Position numbers and translations under genes: made by a program. Source: Tridacna crocea (lineage: Eukaryota; Mollusca; Bivalvia; Cardiida; Cardiidae). Taken from it: a stretch of DNA of 64,000 bases. Positions 38,528-51,289 of the stretch are shown here, piece after piece. Each line of letters begins with the position of its first letter. Position 1 is the first letter of the stretch. Below the pieces are notes generated by a model. That model searched no databases. It was given only the letters and a program-made list of their open reading frames with translations, and was not told where the DNA came from. Where the stretch lies: contig OX031064.1 in the NCBI GenBank assembly GCA_943736015.1, forward strand, positions 37,437,361 to 37,501,360, written 5' to 3'.

Positions 38528-40205
38528 TTTTTAGTCCCCTGCCGACGAAGTGGGACGGGACTTTAGGTTTGCACTCTGTCAGTCTGTCTGTCCATCAGTC
38601 CAGCAAATCAGTGTTCCGGACTTTTTTTCTAAACGCTGGCAGATATTAAGCTGATTTTTGGTGGGTAAATCAACCACCATGACTTACAGATCAAATTTGA
38701 GTTTCGTTCCGGTCTACAGATTTTTAACGAAATTACAGGCCTTGGACTTAGAAATTTTCATGGAAAAAACAGTTTTCCAGACTTCTTATACGTCCTTCTA
38801 AGACGGGACGTATTATGGGATAGCCTTAGCATCCGGGCGGGCGGCGTCCCCATCTTTTTCCGGAGCATAACTTTGTCAACTCTGGTCCGATTGACTTGAA
38901 ATTTTTTTTTTGTTTGTTGCAATAATACGTGCAGTGTGAAAGAACCGTAACTCTACCTCGTAGTGTCCAAGTTATTTCCCTTTGATCGTCATTTTAATAG
39001 CATTTTCTGCTTGTCTGGAGCATAACTGTCATCTCTGATCCAATTGACTTGAAACTTGGCAATTGTGTTTGTTGCAATAATACGGAGTGCAGTGCGAAAG
39101 AACCGTTACTCTACCTTGTGTTGTCTTTGAGTTATTTCCCTTTGATCATCATTTTAACAGCATTTTCTGTTTGTCCGGAGCATAACTTTGTCATCTCTGG
39201 TCTGATTGACTTGAAACTTGGCAATTGTGTTTCTTGCAGTAATACGGAGTGCAGTGCAAAAGAACCATAACTCTACATTGTGCTGTTTTTGAGTTATTTC
39301 CCTTTGATCTTTATTTTAATAGCATTTTCTGTTTGTCCACAGCATAACTTTGTCATCTGAAGTCCGATTGACTTGAAACTTGGCAATTGTGTTTGTTGCA
39401 ATAATAGGGAGTGCACTGCAAAAGAACCGTAACTCTACCACATGCAGTTTTTGAGTTATTTCCCTTTGACTGTCATTTTAACAGCATTTTCTGCATGTCT
39501 GGTGCATACCTTTGTCATTTCTAGTCCAATTGACTTGAAACTTGGCATTTATATGTTTGTTGCAATAATGCATAGAGCAGTGCGAAAGAACTGTAACTCT
39601 ACCTCATGCTGTCTTTGAGTTATTTCCCTTTGATCGTCATTTTCACAGCATTTCTGCTTGTCCGGAATGTAACTTTTTTATTTTCAGTCTAAACATCTTC
39701 AAATTGTTATGCATGATTGTTGAAAAATTATGTAATACAGTGCATAAGAATCAAAATCTGCTGCACTGCTATTTTCCTCTACCTGCCCTTTACGATTAGT
39801 ATTCCCCCTTGACAACTGGCAGTGTGACTGGCGTATCTTGTGACAATTTGTCGCTCTTGTTTCCAAACTGATGGTGGATATTGACCTGATTCTGTAGGTC
39901 AACCACTATCACTTACAGATCGAATTCAACATTCGTTCCGCACCACTGATTTTTCATAGTTTTACGGGCCTTCGACTTTAAAATTTTCACTGATAAAACA
40001 CTTCCACCCTTTTTTTCTAAACCCTGGTACATATTCACTTCATTTTTGGTGTCTAAGTCAACCACCATGACTTACAGATCAACTCCCAGTTTTGTTCCAC
40101 TCCACTGCTTTTTCTCGGATTTACAGGCATTTGACTTAGAATTTTCACTGATTAAACAGTTTTCCACACTTTTTTTCTAAACGCTGGGTACATATTCACT
40201 TCATT
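38528..40205 (+). mobile_element. Pearl-like element C (TTTTTTAGTCCCCTGCC), split by element A
   Basis: 5' TAGTCCCCTGCCGACGAAG with return GTGGGACGGGACTTTAGG, then CAGTCTGTCTGTCCATCAGT. Tandem units of about 160 bp hold CTTTTTTTCTAAACGCTGG, AACCACCATGACTTACAGAT and TTACAGGC(C/A)TT(G/T)GACTTA. Element A (38788-39859) interrupts the first unit; units resume at 39860. The 3' end was not identified before element D. Confidence 0.6.
38788..39859 (+). mobile_element. Pearl/Helentron-like element A, diverged copy with about six units
   Basis: 5' ATACGTCCTTCTAAGACGGG then CGTATTATGGGATAGCC. Units of about 156-160 bp with TCCGGAGCATAACTTTGTC, GATTGACTTGAAACTTGGCA, GAAAGAACCGTAACTCTACC and GAGTTATTTCCCTTTGATC. 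3' GACTGGCGTATCTTGTGACA, TTTGTCGCTCTTG. Same ends as the other A copies, but different unit sequence. Confidence 0.75.
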
Positions 40206-40525
40206 ATACCCCTGCATAACAGTTTTTCATGGTATACTGGAATCAGCCTGTCTGTCCATCCGTCTGTGTGTCGGTCCATGTGCCCATCTGTGTACAAAAT
40301 ACTAGCAATTTTGTGTCACGAAGTCCTCCCACAGTTTTTCTTAAATTGTATTGGAACTTTGCACATATACTGATCATATATTGAAGATTTCCAAGAAGCA
40401 ATTTTAAGTGCAACTTCCCCAGGTTGAGGAATTATCTCCCCTTGAACTTGATATTTTTTTAATGTCAAAGCACTGGTGTTAGAATTAAAGTCACATTCAG
40501 TGACAGCTCTAGTTTTTCCTGTGTC
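40206..40525 (+). mobile_element. Pearl-like element D (ATACCCC 5' end)
   Basis: 5' ATACCCCTGCATAACAG, then GGTATACTGGAATCAGCCTG and a run of TCTGTCCATCCG-type repeats. 3' AAAGTCACATTCAGTGACAG then CTCTAGT, shared with 56807-57010. Frames inside are broken. Nothing recognised in 40526-40930. Confidence 0.5.
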
Positions 40526-40933
40526 AGTCATCCACCATGACATACTTCTGTGGGTTCTATGTCCGAGGTCAAGCTAAAAAGAATTTAACCCTTATTATGA
40601 AAACTTGTCCTCAAAACTTTTCAGAGTAATTTCTCTGTATATTCAAAGTACTTAAGTTATATATGCTTGTTAAGCTGGTACACACCTGCTGATGCTAAGG
40701 TCAAGGTCATCTCACAAGATAAAGATAATTTTTCCAAAGATTTGCCTTTATAGGGGCATTTGTGTTTCACAAACATATCTTGTCCAAGTAAAAGTTCTAT
40801 GAACTTTAACAAGGAAAAGTGTTTTTATATCTGGCTTCCACTAAAGCATTGCATACAAAGGCTGGCACAATGCTTATAATTCTGAAAGGGGGTCAAATAT
40901 ATTTTTTCGCCTCCACAGAGTTTCACTAACTAT

Positions 40934-42185
40934 ACATACCACCGATACGTACGGCCGGTAGGGGACTGGGTATTGCTATGCAATACTATTAGAATGCTTG
41001 TTATCTATACATTCAGGGGTTTAAAGCCTGATCACTGTTGTTCGTTCAAATTGTGCAAAATTCTATTTGTGAAAAGTGCAGTCTGATCTTAAATCCATGC
41101 TGTCTGTTGCTTCGTTCTGGACCAAGATTAAATTAGAGATTACCTTTATTTTTACCTCCATCACAAAATTGATGGGGGTATACTGGAATTGCCATGGCTG
41201 TCCGTCCGTCTGTCCATCTGCGGAAATTTGCGAAATTTTAATTAAAAAAAGCATGACATAAAACTTTTCATTGTCATAGTTGAATGTCTAATTTTATTTC
41301 AGAGCTTTTTGGAAAAAGATTCTAAGAAGAATAACACTGACAATGTTTTGGTTTGATCATTTTTTCTCAGTCGTTGCCCTTAAATTTTATGGTTTCTTAA
41401 GTTTTTTTCCATGCTGGGCCCCCGCCATACGGGGCCCTAGAAATAATTGGTTGCCTTCGCCTCTGTGGCATATGGGTGGTAAGAGTCCCCAGAAACAGAG
41501 GAGACCGATATGGAGCATCACCCTTCTCCACCAGCTCTTCTTTGGTAGAGTTATCTGTCTATCAGGGCACCTGTCTAAACAAAGTGGGGGGAGGGTTCTA
41601 CTGGAATCACCATTACTGTCCGTCCGTAGACACAAATTTGCCTGCCAAAATAGTCTGACAGTTTTTCAGGTACTGAATTCATATTTACACATAGGGTTCC
41701 TATCTATATGAATTATATTCCCTTGAACTTTTTCAAGTCTTACTTTTGTACTTTACCATTCAGCTTTCTGTGACAAAGACCTGTTTTGTGATGTGTCATG
41801 AAACAAGGGGTTTTGATGTATACTCTCTTTGTTTTCATTTAATGAAATGCCAGGTATTGGAAAAAAGAGACTCAATGTACAATCCCATTATGGACCTCAT
41901 ATATTTTTTCATACTGCTTGCTATAAAAAAAAAAGACAAAAAAAAAAAAATCTATAAAATGTATATGAAAAAGTCCAAAAAGATTGAAATATTTTACATA
42001 AAAGAAAAGAAAAATAGAATTAAAAAAAAAAAAAAAGAAAAATGAATTTAAAAAAAAGAGCAAGAAAAAAGAGAGAAATAATTAGAGTAATAAATAAATG
42101 ATTATAAAAAAGGAAAGAAGAGAAAAAGAAAATGATACATTTTATGGGGAAAAAAGGATTTATGAAAAAAACTCTATCAAGAAAC
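40934..42185 (+). repeat. Segmental tandem duplication, unit 1 (about 1.26 kb)
   Basis: Starts ATACCACCGATACGTACGG, GGGGACTGGGTATTGCTATG. Includes a family 3 half-core (GTGCAGTCTGATCTTAAATC), GATGGGGGTATACTGGAATT, CCATGCTGGGCCCCCGCCAT, GTCCCCAGAAACAGAGG, GGTTCCTATCTATATGAATT and ATGTGTCATGAAACAAGGGG, and ends in an A-rich tract (41926-42170). The forward ORF at 41343-41711 is not conserved across the units and is not called as a gene. Confidence 0.85.
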
Positions 42186-44150
42186 CATGACACATACCAG
42201 CGATACATACGGCCAGTAGGGGACTGGGTATTGCTATACAATACTATTAGAATGCTCGTTATCTATACATTCAGGGTTTTCAAGCAAGAAAAAAGGCTTT
42301 CAGCCTGATCACTGTTGTTCGTTCAAATTGTGCACAATTCTATTTATTTGAAAAGTGCAGTCTGATCTTAAATCCATGCTGTCTGTTGCTTCGTTCTGGA
42401 CCAAGATTAAATTAGAGATTACCTTTATTTTTACCTCCATCACAAAAAAAAAAGCATGACATAAAACTTTTCGTTGTCATAGTTGAATGTCTAATTTTAT
42501 TTCAGAGCTTTTTGGAAAAAGATTCTAAGAAGAATAACACTGACAATGTTTTGGTTTGATCATTTTTTCTCAGTCGTTGCCCTTAAATTTTATGGTTTCT
42601 AAGTTTTTTTCCATGCTGGGCCCCCGCCATACGGGGCCTTTGAAATAAGTGGCTGCCTTCGCCTCTGTGGCATATGGGTGGTAAGAGTCCCCAGAAACAG
42701 AGGAGACTGATATGGAGCATCACCTTTCTCCACCAGCTCTTCTTTGGTAGAGTTATCTGTCTATCAGGGCACCTGTCTAAACAAAGTGGGGGGAGGGTTC
42801 TACTGAAATCACCATTACTGTCCATCCGTAGACACAAATTTGCCTGCCAAAATACTGACAGTTTTTCAGGTACTGAATTCATATTTACACATAGGGTTCC
42901 TATCTATATGAATTATATTCCCTTGAACTTTTTCAAGTCTTACTTTTGTACTTTACCATTCAACTTTCTGTGACAAAGACCTGTTTTGTGATGTGTCATG
43001 AAACAAGGGGGTTTGATGTTTACTCTCTTTGTTTTCATTTAATGAAATGCCAGGTTTCGGAAAAAAGAGACGCAATGTACAATCCCATTATGGACCTCAT
43101 ATATTTTTTCATACTGCTTGCTATAAAAAAAAAAGACAAAAAAAAAAAAAATGAAAAAAAAAATATATAAAATATACTTGAAAAAGTCCAAAAAGATTGA
43201 AATATTTTACATAAAAGAAAAAAAGAATTAAAAAAAAAAAAAAACGGAAAAAAGAATTTAAAAAAAAAAGCAAGAAAAAAGAGAGAAATAATAAGAGTAA
43301 TAAATAAATGATTATAAAAAAAGAAAGAAGAGAAAAAGAAAGTGATACATTTTATATGAAATAAGGATTATGAAAAAAAGTGTATATATGAAGATGTGAT
43401 AGTTTGTGTGTTTTGTGTGTGTGAAGTAACTAGAGACCATTATGGATTTAATTTTACAAAAAAATTAATTATGCTTATCCCTAGTCTAGGAGATTTCAGG
43501 CCCTTCACATCCAAATCATTCATGTTTCAGATCTGAAACCAAAACATGAAGAGTAATCATCATGTCATGCAATGGCAGATGGTCAGGAGTTTTGTTCCAG
43601 AAATATATAAGTAAAAAAGTCCTAAGAGACTTTTGTAGATTGTTAAAGAAGGAAAGCTCAATTTCTAATATCCAAATGTAACACAATGTTTTTGTTAGAA
43701 GTCCATAATTCAGAAATGAAAAAAGAAATGATTAAATGGTTTAGACTTTGTCGGATGTTCTTGTGTGAGACCATACTTGTTATATTTTGTATGCAGTAAC
43801 ATTTGATGAACCTTTCTACCAGGATTGTTGAAATTATAGCTGTTGTTTGAAAGAAATCCTGCTTTAGGAAGGACTGCAATATAGCCCTTGTATCAAATGT
43901 TATGAAATGAGAAACATATTTTCATTTAGTCAATACTTTAATAATATTTTATTCACAATCAAATAATTATTACAATTTAATGAGGCATGCAAAATCAAAT
44001 GTATGAAATGGATTAGAACGAAAGCTGAAAGCTTATTAAATTCTTCTCCAATAGAAATTAAATCCAGAGCCCCATCTTTAAACTTTTACAATTTAATCTT
44101 GATTGAAAGTCAAGCTTAAAATCTCACAGTCAATACTTTTACAACTCTTT
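42186..44150 (+). repeat. Segmental tandem duplication, unit 2
   Basis: Same block order as unit 1 to 43370, but about 75 bp (GATGGGGG... to AATTTTAATT) are deleted at about 42444. From 43371 a further 780 bp follows, starting GAAGATGTGATAGTTTGTGT, which reappears near 49410 and 50290, so it may belong to the ancestral unit. A minus-strand LINE 3'-end-like piece occupies about 43905-44060. Confidence 0.8.
43905..44060 (-). mobile_element. LINE 3'-end-like fragment
   Basis: The complement reads AAGCTTTCAGCTTTCGTTCT, AATCCATTTCATACATTTGA and GTGAATAAAATATTATTAAA. A parallel fragment is at 62806-62960. Assignment rests on the shared 3' AATAAAATA motif and is tentative. Confidence 0.35.
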
Positions 44151-44845
44151 CAAGAAACCATGACACATACCAGCGATACATACGGCGGGTAGGGGACTGG
44201 GTATTGCTATGCAATACTATTAGAATGTTCGTTATTTATACATTCAGGGCTTTCAGCCTGATCACTGTTGTTCGTTGAGATTGTGCACAATTCTATTTAC
44301 GTGAAAAGTGCAGTCTGATCTTAAATCCATGCTGTGTGTTGCTTCGTTCTGGACCAAGATTAAATTAGAGATTACCTTTATTTTTACCTCCATCACAAAA
44401 TTGATGGGGGTATACTGGAATTGCCATGGCTGTCCGTCAGTCTGTCCATCTGCAGAATTTTGCAGAGTTCTAATTAAAAAAAGCATGACATAAGACTTTT
44501 CGTTGTCATAGTTGAATGTCTTATTTTATTTCAGAGCTTTTTGGAAAAAGCTTCTCAGAAGAATAACACTGACAATGTTTTGGTTTGATCATTTTTTTCT
44601 GTCGTTGCCCTTAAATTTTATGGTTTCTAAGTTTTTTTCCATGCTGGGCCCCCGCCACTCGGGGCCCTAGAAATAAGTGGCTGCCTTTGCCTCTGTGGCA
44701 TATGGGTGGTAAGAGTCCCCAGAAACGGAGGAGACCGATATGGAGCATCACCCTTCTCCACCAGCTCTTCTTTGGTAGAGTTATCTATCTATCAGGGCAC
44801 CTGTCCAAACAAAGTGGGGGGAGGGTTCTACTGGAATCACCATTA

Positions 44846-45530
44846 CAGTATTGCATCCAGGGCGCGCGATCGCGCAAATCCTGCTTTTTTTACTTTAAAT
44901 CCCGCAATTTTAGATTTTCACGGGTGGCAACTCCCGCAGAAACGGATATAATCCCCCGCTCTGTAATAGTCAGTGCACAACAAAATTCATGTATGGAAAA
45001 CGCTCAGTGTACTCGATTCCTGCCAAAAATAATAACCCGCATATCAGTTTTGTAGCGAAATAAGGTCGTAACCATAAGAGTCTACAATTTCACTTACACC
45101 AGTTAACCGATAACATTTTGGGGAAATACCCGTATGACGTAATCGACAAGAGGGATACATGGCATTGTTCAATTCTTCGGATTACGTAATTGACTTGTGT
45201 TGGGATATGTCCTATTGAGGAATACCCCGGTAGTAATTTCAACACGTGTAGGATTAAATTGTGTACCAAATTTGAACGCGGAATATATTTAAATTCATCA
45301 GTTCTCCTGGATTATGCCACCTAAACGCATTACGGACTTTTTCAAGACGGTATTGATATTTTCTTTTTTCAAAGGTAAATATGCTACATAATCTCAAAGT
45401 TATATTCATGCAAAATAAAGTTAATTTAGATAAGTTTTTATCTGTGGTGCACTAGAATTGTTCACTCCCCCATTTTTATAATATGATGGGGGATCTCCCC
45501 CTCTCTGAGGTCATCCTGGATGCAACACTG
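44846..45530 (+). mobile_element. Non-autonomous DNA transposon with CAGTGTTGCATCCAGG ends
   Basis: 685 bp. Left CAGTATTGCATCCAGG, right inverted CAGTGTTGCATCCAGG (15 of 16). Absent from units 1, 2 and 4, where caccattactgtccgtcc is continuous. A clean target duplication is not visible (ccatta against ctaata). GC-rich, CpG-retaining sequence follows the left end. A short ORF at 45314-45391 begins MPPKRITDFFK, like the N-terminus of some transposases, followed by a donor-like AAAG/gtaaat. hAT membership is possible but unproven. Confidence 0.7.
45314..45391 (+). pseudogene. Short transposase-N-terminus-like ORF (MPPKRITDFFK)
   Basis: ATG CCA CCT AAA CGC ATT ACG GAC TTT TTC AAG opens a 25-residue frame ending TAA. 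KRITDFF resembles the PCNA-binding PIP-box-like starts (x-x-I-x-x-F-F) seen at the N-terminus of some DNA-transposon proteins. The rest of the protein is absent, so this is at most a leftover first exon. Confidence 0.25.
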
Positions 45531-45587
45531 CTAATACTGTCCGTCCGTAGACACAAATTTGCCTGCCAAAATACTCTGACAGTTTTT

Positions 45588-46670
45588 ATACGCCCGTCGA
45601 AGACGGGACGTATTATGGGATCACCCGTGGCGGGCGGGCGTCCGGGCGGGCGTCCGGGCGGGCGGGCGGCGTCCAGTTCTTTGTCCGGAGCATATCTCCA
45701 AAACTATTCTAGCTAGGGTTATGAAATTTCATGGGTGGATAGATCTCATCGAGGGGGAGTGCAGTGCACAGGAATCATAACTCTTGCTTGCTTAATTTTT
45801 GAGTTATTGCCCTTTGTTGTTTTTCATACTTGAATTTTGTCCGGAGCATATCTCCAAAACTATACTACCTAGGGTTATGAAATTTCATGGGTGGATAGAT
45901 CTCATCGAGGGGGAGTGCAGTGCGCAGGAATCATAACTCTTGCTCACTTAATTTTTGAGTTATTGCCCTTTGTCGTTTTCCATACTTGAATTTTGTCCGG
46001 AGCATATCTCCAAAACTATACTAGCTAGGGTTATGAAATTTCATGGGTGGATAGATCTCACCGAGGGGGAGTGCAGTGCGCAGGAATCATAACTCTTGCT
46101 AGCTTAATTTTTGAGTTATTGCCCTTTGTCGTTTTCCATACTTGAATTTTGTCCGGAGCATATCTCCAAAAGTATACTACCTAGGGTTATGAAATTTCAT
46201 GGGTGGATAGATCTTATCGAGGGGGAGTGCAATGTGCAGGAATCATAACTCTAGCTTGCTTAATTTTTGAGTTATTGCCCTTTGTTGTTTTTCATACTTG
46301 AATTTTGTCCGGAGCATATCTCCAAAACTATACTACCTAGGGTTATGAAATTTCATGGGTGGATAGATCTCACATAGGGGCAGTGCAGTGCACAGGAATC
46401 ATAATCCTTGCTTGCCTAATTTTTGAGTTATTGCCCTTTGTTGTTTTTCATACTTGAATTTTGTCTGGAGCATATCTCCAAAACTATACTAGCTAGGGTT
46501 ATGAAATTTCATAGGTGGATAGATCTCATCAAGGGGGAGTGCAGTGCACAGGAATCATAACTCTTGCTCGCTTAATTTTTGTTTTTCATACTTGAATTTT
46601 GTCCAGTGCATGCCCCAGCTTTACAACTTGGGGTAAGACGGGCGTATCTTGCGACAATTTGCCGCTCTTG
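45588..46670 (+). mobile_element. Pearl/Helentron-like element A, six 156-bp units
   Basis: ATACGCCCGTCGAAGACGGG, a GGGC/GGGCGTCC repeat tract, then units starting with GTC(C/T) at 45683, 45839, 45995, 46151, 46307 and 46463 (exactly 156 bp apart), the last shortened by 18 bp, and 3' end ATTTGCCGCTCTTG. Inserted in unit 3 at gacagttttt/cagg, which is continuous in unit 1 (gacagtttttcaggtactg). Confidence 0.9.
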
Positions 46671-47200
46671 TTCAGGTAGTGAATTCATATTTACACATAG
46701 GGTTCCTATCTATATGAATTATCTTCCCTTGAACTTTTTCAAGTCTTACTTTTGTACTTTACCATTCAGCTTTCTGTGACAAAGACCTGTTTTGTGATGT
46801 GTCATGAAACAAGGGGGTTTGATGTATACTCTCTTTGTTTTCATTTAATGAAATGCCAGGTTTTGGAAAAAAGAGACCCATTGTACAATCCCATTATGGA
46901 CCTCATATGTTTTTTCATACTGCTTGCTATAAAAAAAAAAAGACCCCCCCAAAAAAAAAATCTATAAAATGTGTATGAAAAAGTCCAAAAAGATTGAAAT
47001 ATTTTACCTAAAAGAAAAGAAAAATAGAATTTAAAAAAAAAAAAAAAAAAAGGAAAAAAGAATTTAAAAAAAAGAGCAAGAAAAAAGAGAGAAATAATAA
47101 GAGTAATAAATAAATGATTATAAAAAAAGGAAAGAAGAGAAAAAGAAAATGATATATTTTATTGGGAAAAAAGGAATTATGAAAAAAACTCTTATAAAGA

Positions 47201-47950
47201 AACCATGACACATACCAGCGATACATACGGCCAGTAGGGGACTGGGTATTGCTATACAATACTATTAGAATGCTCATTATCTATACATACAGGGCTTTCA
47301 AGCAAGAAAAAAGGCTTTCAGCCTGATCACTGTTGTTTGTTCAAATTGAGCACAATTCTATTTATGTGAAAAGTGCAGTCTGATCTTAAATCCATGCTGT
47401 CTGTTGCTTCGTTCTGGACCAAGATTAAATTAGAGATTACCTTTATTTTTACCTCCATCACAAAATTAATGGGGGTTTACTGGAATTGCCATGGCTGTCC
47501 GTCCGTCTGTCCATCTGCAGAATTTTGCAGAGTTTTAATTAAAAAAAAGCATGACAAAAACTTTTCGTTGTCATAATGAATGTCTAATTTTATTTCAGAG
47601 CTTTTTGGAAAAAGCTTCTAAGAAGAATACCACTGACAATGTTTTGGTTTGATCATTTTTTTCTCAGTCGTTGCCCTTAAATTTTATGGTTTCTAAGTTT
47701 GTTTCCATGCTGGGCCCCCGCCACTCGGGGCCCTAGAAATAAGTGGCTGCCTTCGCCTCTGTGGCATATGGGTGGTAAGAGTCCCCAGAAACAGAGGAGA
47801 CCGATATGGAGCATCACCCTTCTCCACCACCTCTTCTTTGGTAGAATTATCTGTCTATCAGGGCACCTCTCTAAACAAAGTGGGCGGTGTGGTGGTTAAA
47901 CTGGAATCACCATGACTGTCCATCCGTAGGCACAAATTTGCCTGCCAGAA
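47201..47950 (+). repeat. Segmental tandem duplication, unit 4, partial
   Basis: Follows unit 1 from the CGATACATACGGCCAGTAGG start to CACAAATTTGCCTGCCAGAA, then diverges. An in-frame reading of the GTGGCATATGGGTGGTAAGA block is broken relative to other units. Confidence 0.8.
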
Positions 47951-50885
47951 TATTCATAGTGTTCATATCTATATGAAATTGTGCGTGTATAATTTTCATG
48001 ACCCTGGTGCAATTTGTTGACATGTGTACACTAACCCATTCCACCAAAACTTAGTGTTTTCTTTCCTTGATTCCATGCAAATTCCCAGCCTGGGAGGGAT
48101 TTTAAGTAAAACGGTCAAGATGTATTTTTGATGTTTTGAGTCTTATCTTAAGAACTGTTTTACAGATTGTGTACATTGAACTTGTCACATCTGTCAACTT
48201 CCATAAGGAAATGTAGGGAACAAAGTTCCCCCAGATAAACCAAGCAACACCACAGATATATACATGTATATATGCTCTTGTTTTTTGTAGTGCTGTGTCA
48301 TAGAAAATTAAGGGGCTTAATAAATACCTCCCAAAAGGGACCAATATCTCTTACCATAACAAAATGGTGCAAAACTTCATTTTTGAGTTGTTTATAGCAA
48401 GCCACAGAAAATGATTAGTTCATCAAATACCACATTGTGAAGGAAGGGGGCTGAATGTTTCATTGCATGATGGACCAATGACCATCTGGCTGTATGTCTT
48501 TCCAGGCAGATATCTTCTGAAATCCATTGGAAAAAAAACAATGGAAATTCATTCACTTGTTTCTTATGATGTCTGCAGAGTTATTTTGCTGTTTTGATAT
48601 TCAATATTGTGTCATAGAAAAATGGGATACCCCTTTAACTCAGAATTCTACATGAACATTTATGAAACTTCATATGGTTTCCTTATGATAATCCACCAAT
48701 ATTATTATTTCAGCCTTTTTCATTGAATGTTATGTCACGGCGAAAAGGGAGCTTGATGCATATTTTGTTATGGACAATATCTCATTAACTACAGGACAAA
48801 ATGTTGTAAAACTTTATTTTTATGTTGTTTATCATAAGACACAGACAATAGTTTTTTTTTAATGAAATGCCATGTCATGAAAAGAGGGGGCCAAATTTAT
48901 AATTTCACATTGGACCAGTAATGGTCTGTTTGCCCATCTGTCTGCCCGAACTGATATCTTGTAAAGTCCTACTTGAGACTTTATGAAACTTCATGCATGT
49001 CTTCCATTGGATAGTTGTTGATACTATTTTTTTCTCTTTATATAATGACTTTTCATTTCATCAATATGATTGCTATATAAAAAGACAAAAAAAACAGCAA
49101 AGTTGAAAAAAAAAAGAAAAAAAACTATAAAATGAGTAAAAAAGAGTCCAAAAATATTGAAATATTTTATGAATTAAAAAAAATAATAAAAAATAAGAAT
49201 AGATCTAATAATAATAGAAAAAAAGAAAAAAAAAAAGATATATTTTATGGGAAAAAAGCGAATAAAGGAAAAAAAAAGATTGAAATATTTTATGTATCAA
49301 AAAAAAACCAAACTTATTGTTATAATAAAAAAATGGAAAAAAAAGAGAAAAAAAAAAGATACAGTTCATGGGAAAAGAAAACAAACGAATAACGGATTTA
49401 TGTGTATATATTATGATGTGATAGTTTATGTGTGTGTGAAGTGACTAGAGAACACTATGAATTTTATGTTAAAAAAAGTTGTGTTATCCATTTGTGCTTG
49501 CGATGGCTGTCTGTCCATCTGTCTGTCCTGGTATCCGTCTGTCCTTCTGTCAATAGACACAAACTTGTCTGGTGAAATACTCTGACAGTTTTTCAGGCAC
49601 TGAACTCAAATTTACATACCTAGTGCAATTTGCTGCAGAATTATCTTCCCTTGAACTTTTTTCAACTCCTACTTTTGTACTAAACCATTCTGCTTTACAT
49701 GACAAAGACCTGCTTTGTGAAATTTAGCTGGTGGGGGTATGATCATGATGGTCCAATAATAGTCTGCCCATCTGTCTGCCCCGAGCGATATCTTTTAAAG
49801 TCCTTGACGAAAATTAATGAAACTATGCATGTCATTCATTGGATAGATTGATACTATTCTATTTGTACAATGACATGTTGTGGAAAAAGGGGCTTTGATG
49901 CATATTTGCTTAGTTTTTATTTGATGAAATGGCCATGTAACAGAAAAAGGAGACTTACTGTACAATCCCATTATTGAACTTATTATATATATATTTTTTT
50001 ATCATACTGCTTGCTATAAAAAAGACAAAAAAACCAGCAAAGTTGGAAAAAAAAATAAAATATTGGAGAAAAGTAAAAAAAAAGATTGAAATATTTTACA
50101 CAAAAGAAAAAAAAAGGTAAAAAAAAATATAGAAATAATGGTAATAATAATTATAATAATATTGTAAAAAAATTGGCAAAAGGAGAAAAAGAAAATGATA
50201 TATTTCATGGGAAGAAAACATATTTGTTTAGAAAATGTTTGTATTTACATGTAAATGTATGCATTTACAAAAATGTTCGTATGTATACTAAGATGTGATT
50301 GTTTGTGTATGTGAAGTGACTAGAGAACATTATGAATTTAATGTAACCGAAAGTTTGTATTCATCCATTTGTACTGGCCATGGCTGTCTGTCCTTCTGTC
50401 TGTCGATCTGAAGTTGTGCATGTGTAATTTTGGTGACCCTGGAGCAATTTGTTGTGGAATTATCTTCCCTTGAACTTTTTCAACTCTTACTTTTGTACTT
50501 TACCGTTCAGCTTTCTGTGATAAAGACCTGTTTTGTGATGTGTCATAAAACAAGGGGGTTTGATGTATACTCTCTTTGTTTTCATTTAATGAAATGCCAT
50601 GTTTTGGAAAAAGAATCTCAATGTACAATCCCATTATGGACCTCATATATATTTTTTCATACTCCTTGCTATAAAAAAAGACAAAAAAAAACTATAAAAT
50701 AAATACACGGAAAAGTCCAAAAAGATTGAAATATTTTACATAAAAGAAAAAAGAATTGAAAAAAAAAAAAGGAAAAAAAAAAAAACAAAAAAGGAAAAAA
50801 GCAAGGGGGGAAAAAAATGAGAAATAATTAAATTAATTAATAAATGATAATAAAAATGGAAAGAAGAGAAAAAGAAAATTTTTAG
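47951..50885 (+). repeat. Degraded relatives of the segmental unit
   Basis: Pieces of the unit's second half recur: GACAGTTTTTCAGGCACTGA (49575), CTTCCCTTGAACTTTTT (49637, 50465), TTCAGCTTTCTGTGA-type, AATGAAATGCCATG (about 48862, 50582), and A-rich tracts at 49076-49390, 50020-50200 and 50680-50880. Between about 48000 and 48850 only short shared phrases such as GGGGGCTGAATGTTTCAT remain. No gene. Confidence 0.65.
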
Positions 50886-51289
50886 TCATACCAACTTTTT
50901 TCAAAATCAATCAGTGATTCTAAAGGCAGTTCACTGGAACCACAGGCCATTGTTAAGTAGTCCTTTTTTTCTCATTATTGCTTTACATTCTGTTATTATT
51001 CTTTGCTTTTCTTCAGGCTGAATGTGGGACTTGTTTATAAGAAAGGGATTCTGGAAATTGTAGAACCCTGGTTTTGATTTCTGCACCTGAGCCTGATTAA
51101 TTAAATCTAAAGAATACTGGAACCACATGTCATTTTACTCTATTGCGCTGTGTATGTGAAATTTAATTTTTGAGGGTTCCAGTAGGGGCGGGAATGGATG
51201 GGTTTGGGGTTTTGAGGGGTAGTACATACATGTAGGTGGGTAGCGCGACTGGTTGTAACCATGAATTAGCATTACATATAATCAGCCAT

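Larger units (their letters stand above)
44151..47200 (+). repeat. Segmental tandem duplication, unit 3, carrying two inserted transposons
   Basis: Matches unit 1 when the insertions at 44846-45530 and 45588-46670 are removed; the remaining length is close to 1.26 kb. Shared blocks include CATGCTGGGCCCCCGCCACT and the final A-rich tract (46928-47180). The insertion points correspond to uninterrupted sequence in units 1 and 2. Confidence 0.85.

Noticed and set aside
41343-41711. 122-residue ORF in unit 1 of the segmental duplication, with relatives in units 2-4
   Set aside because: Start, end and frame differ among units (indels), and no protein family is recognised; the similarity reflects duplication of DNA.
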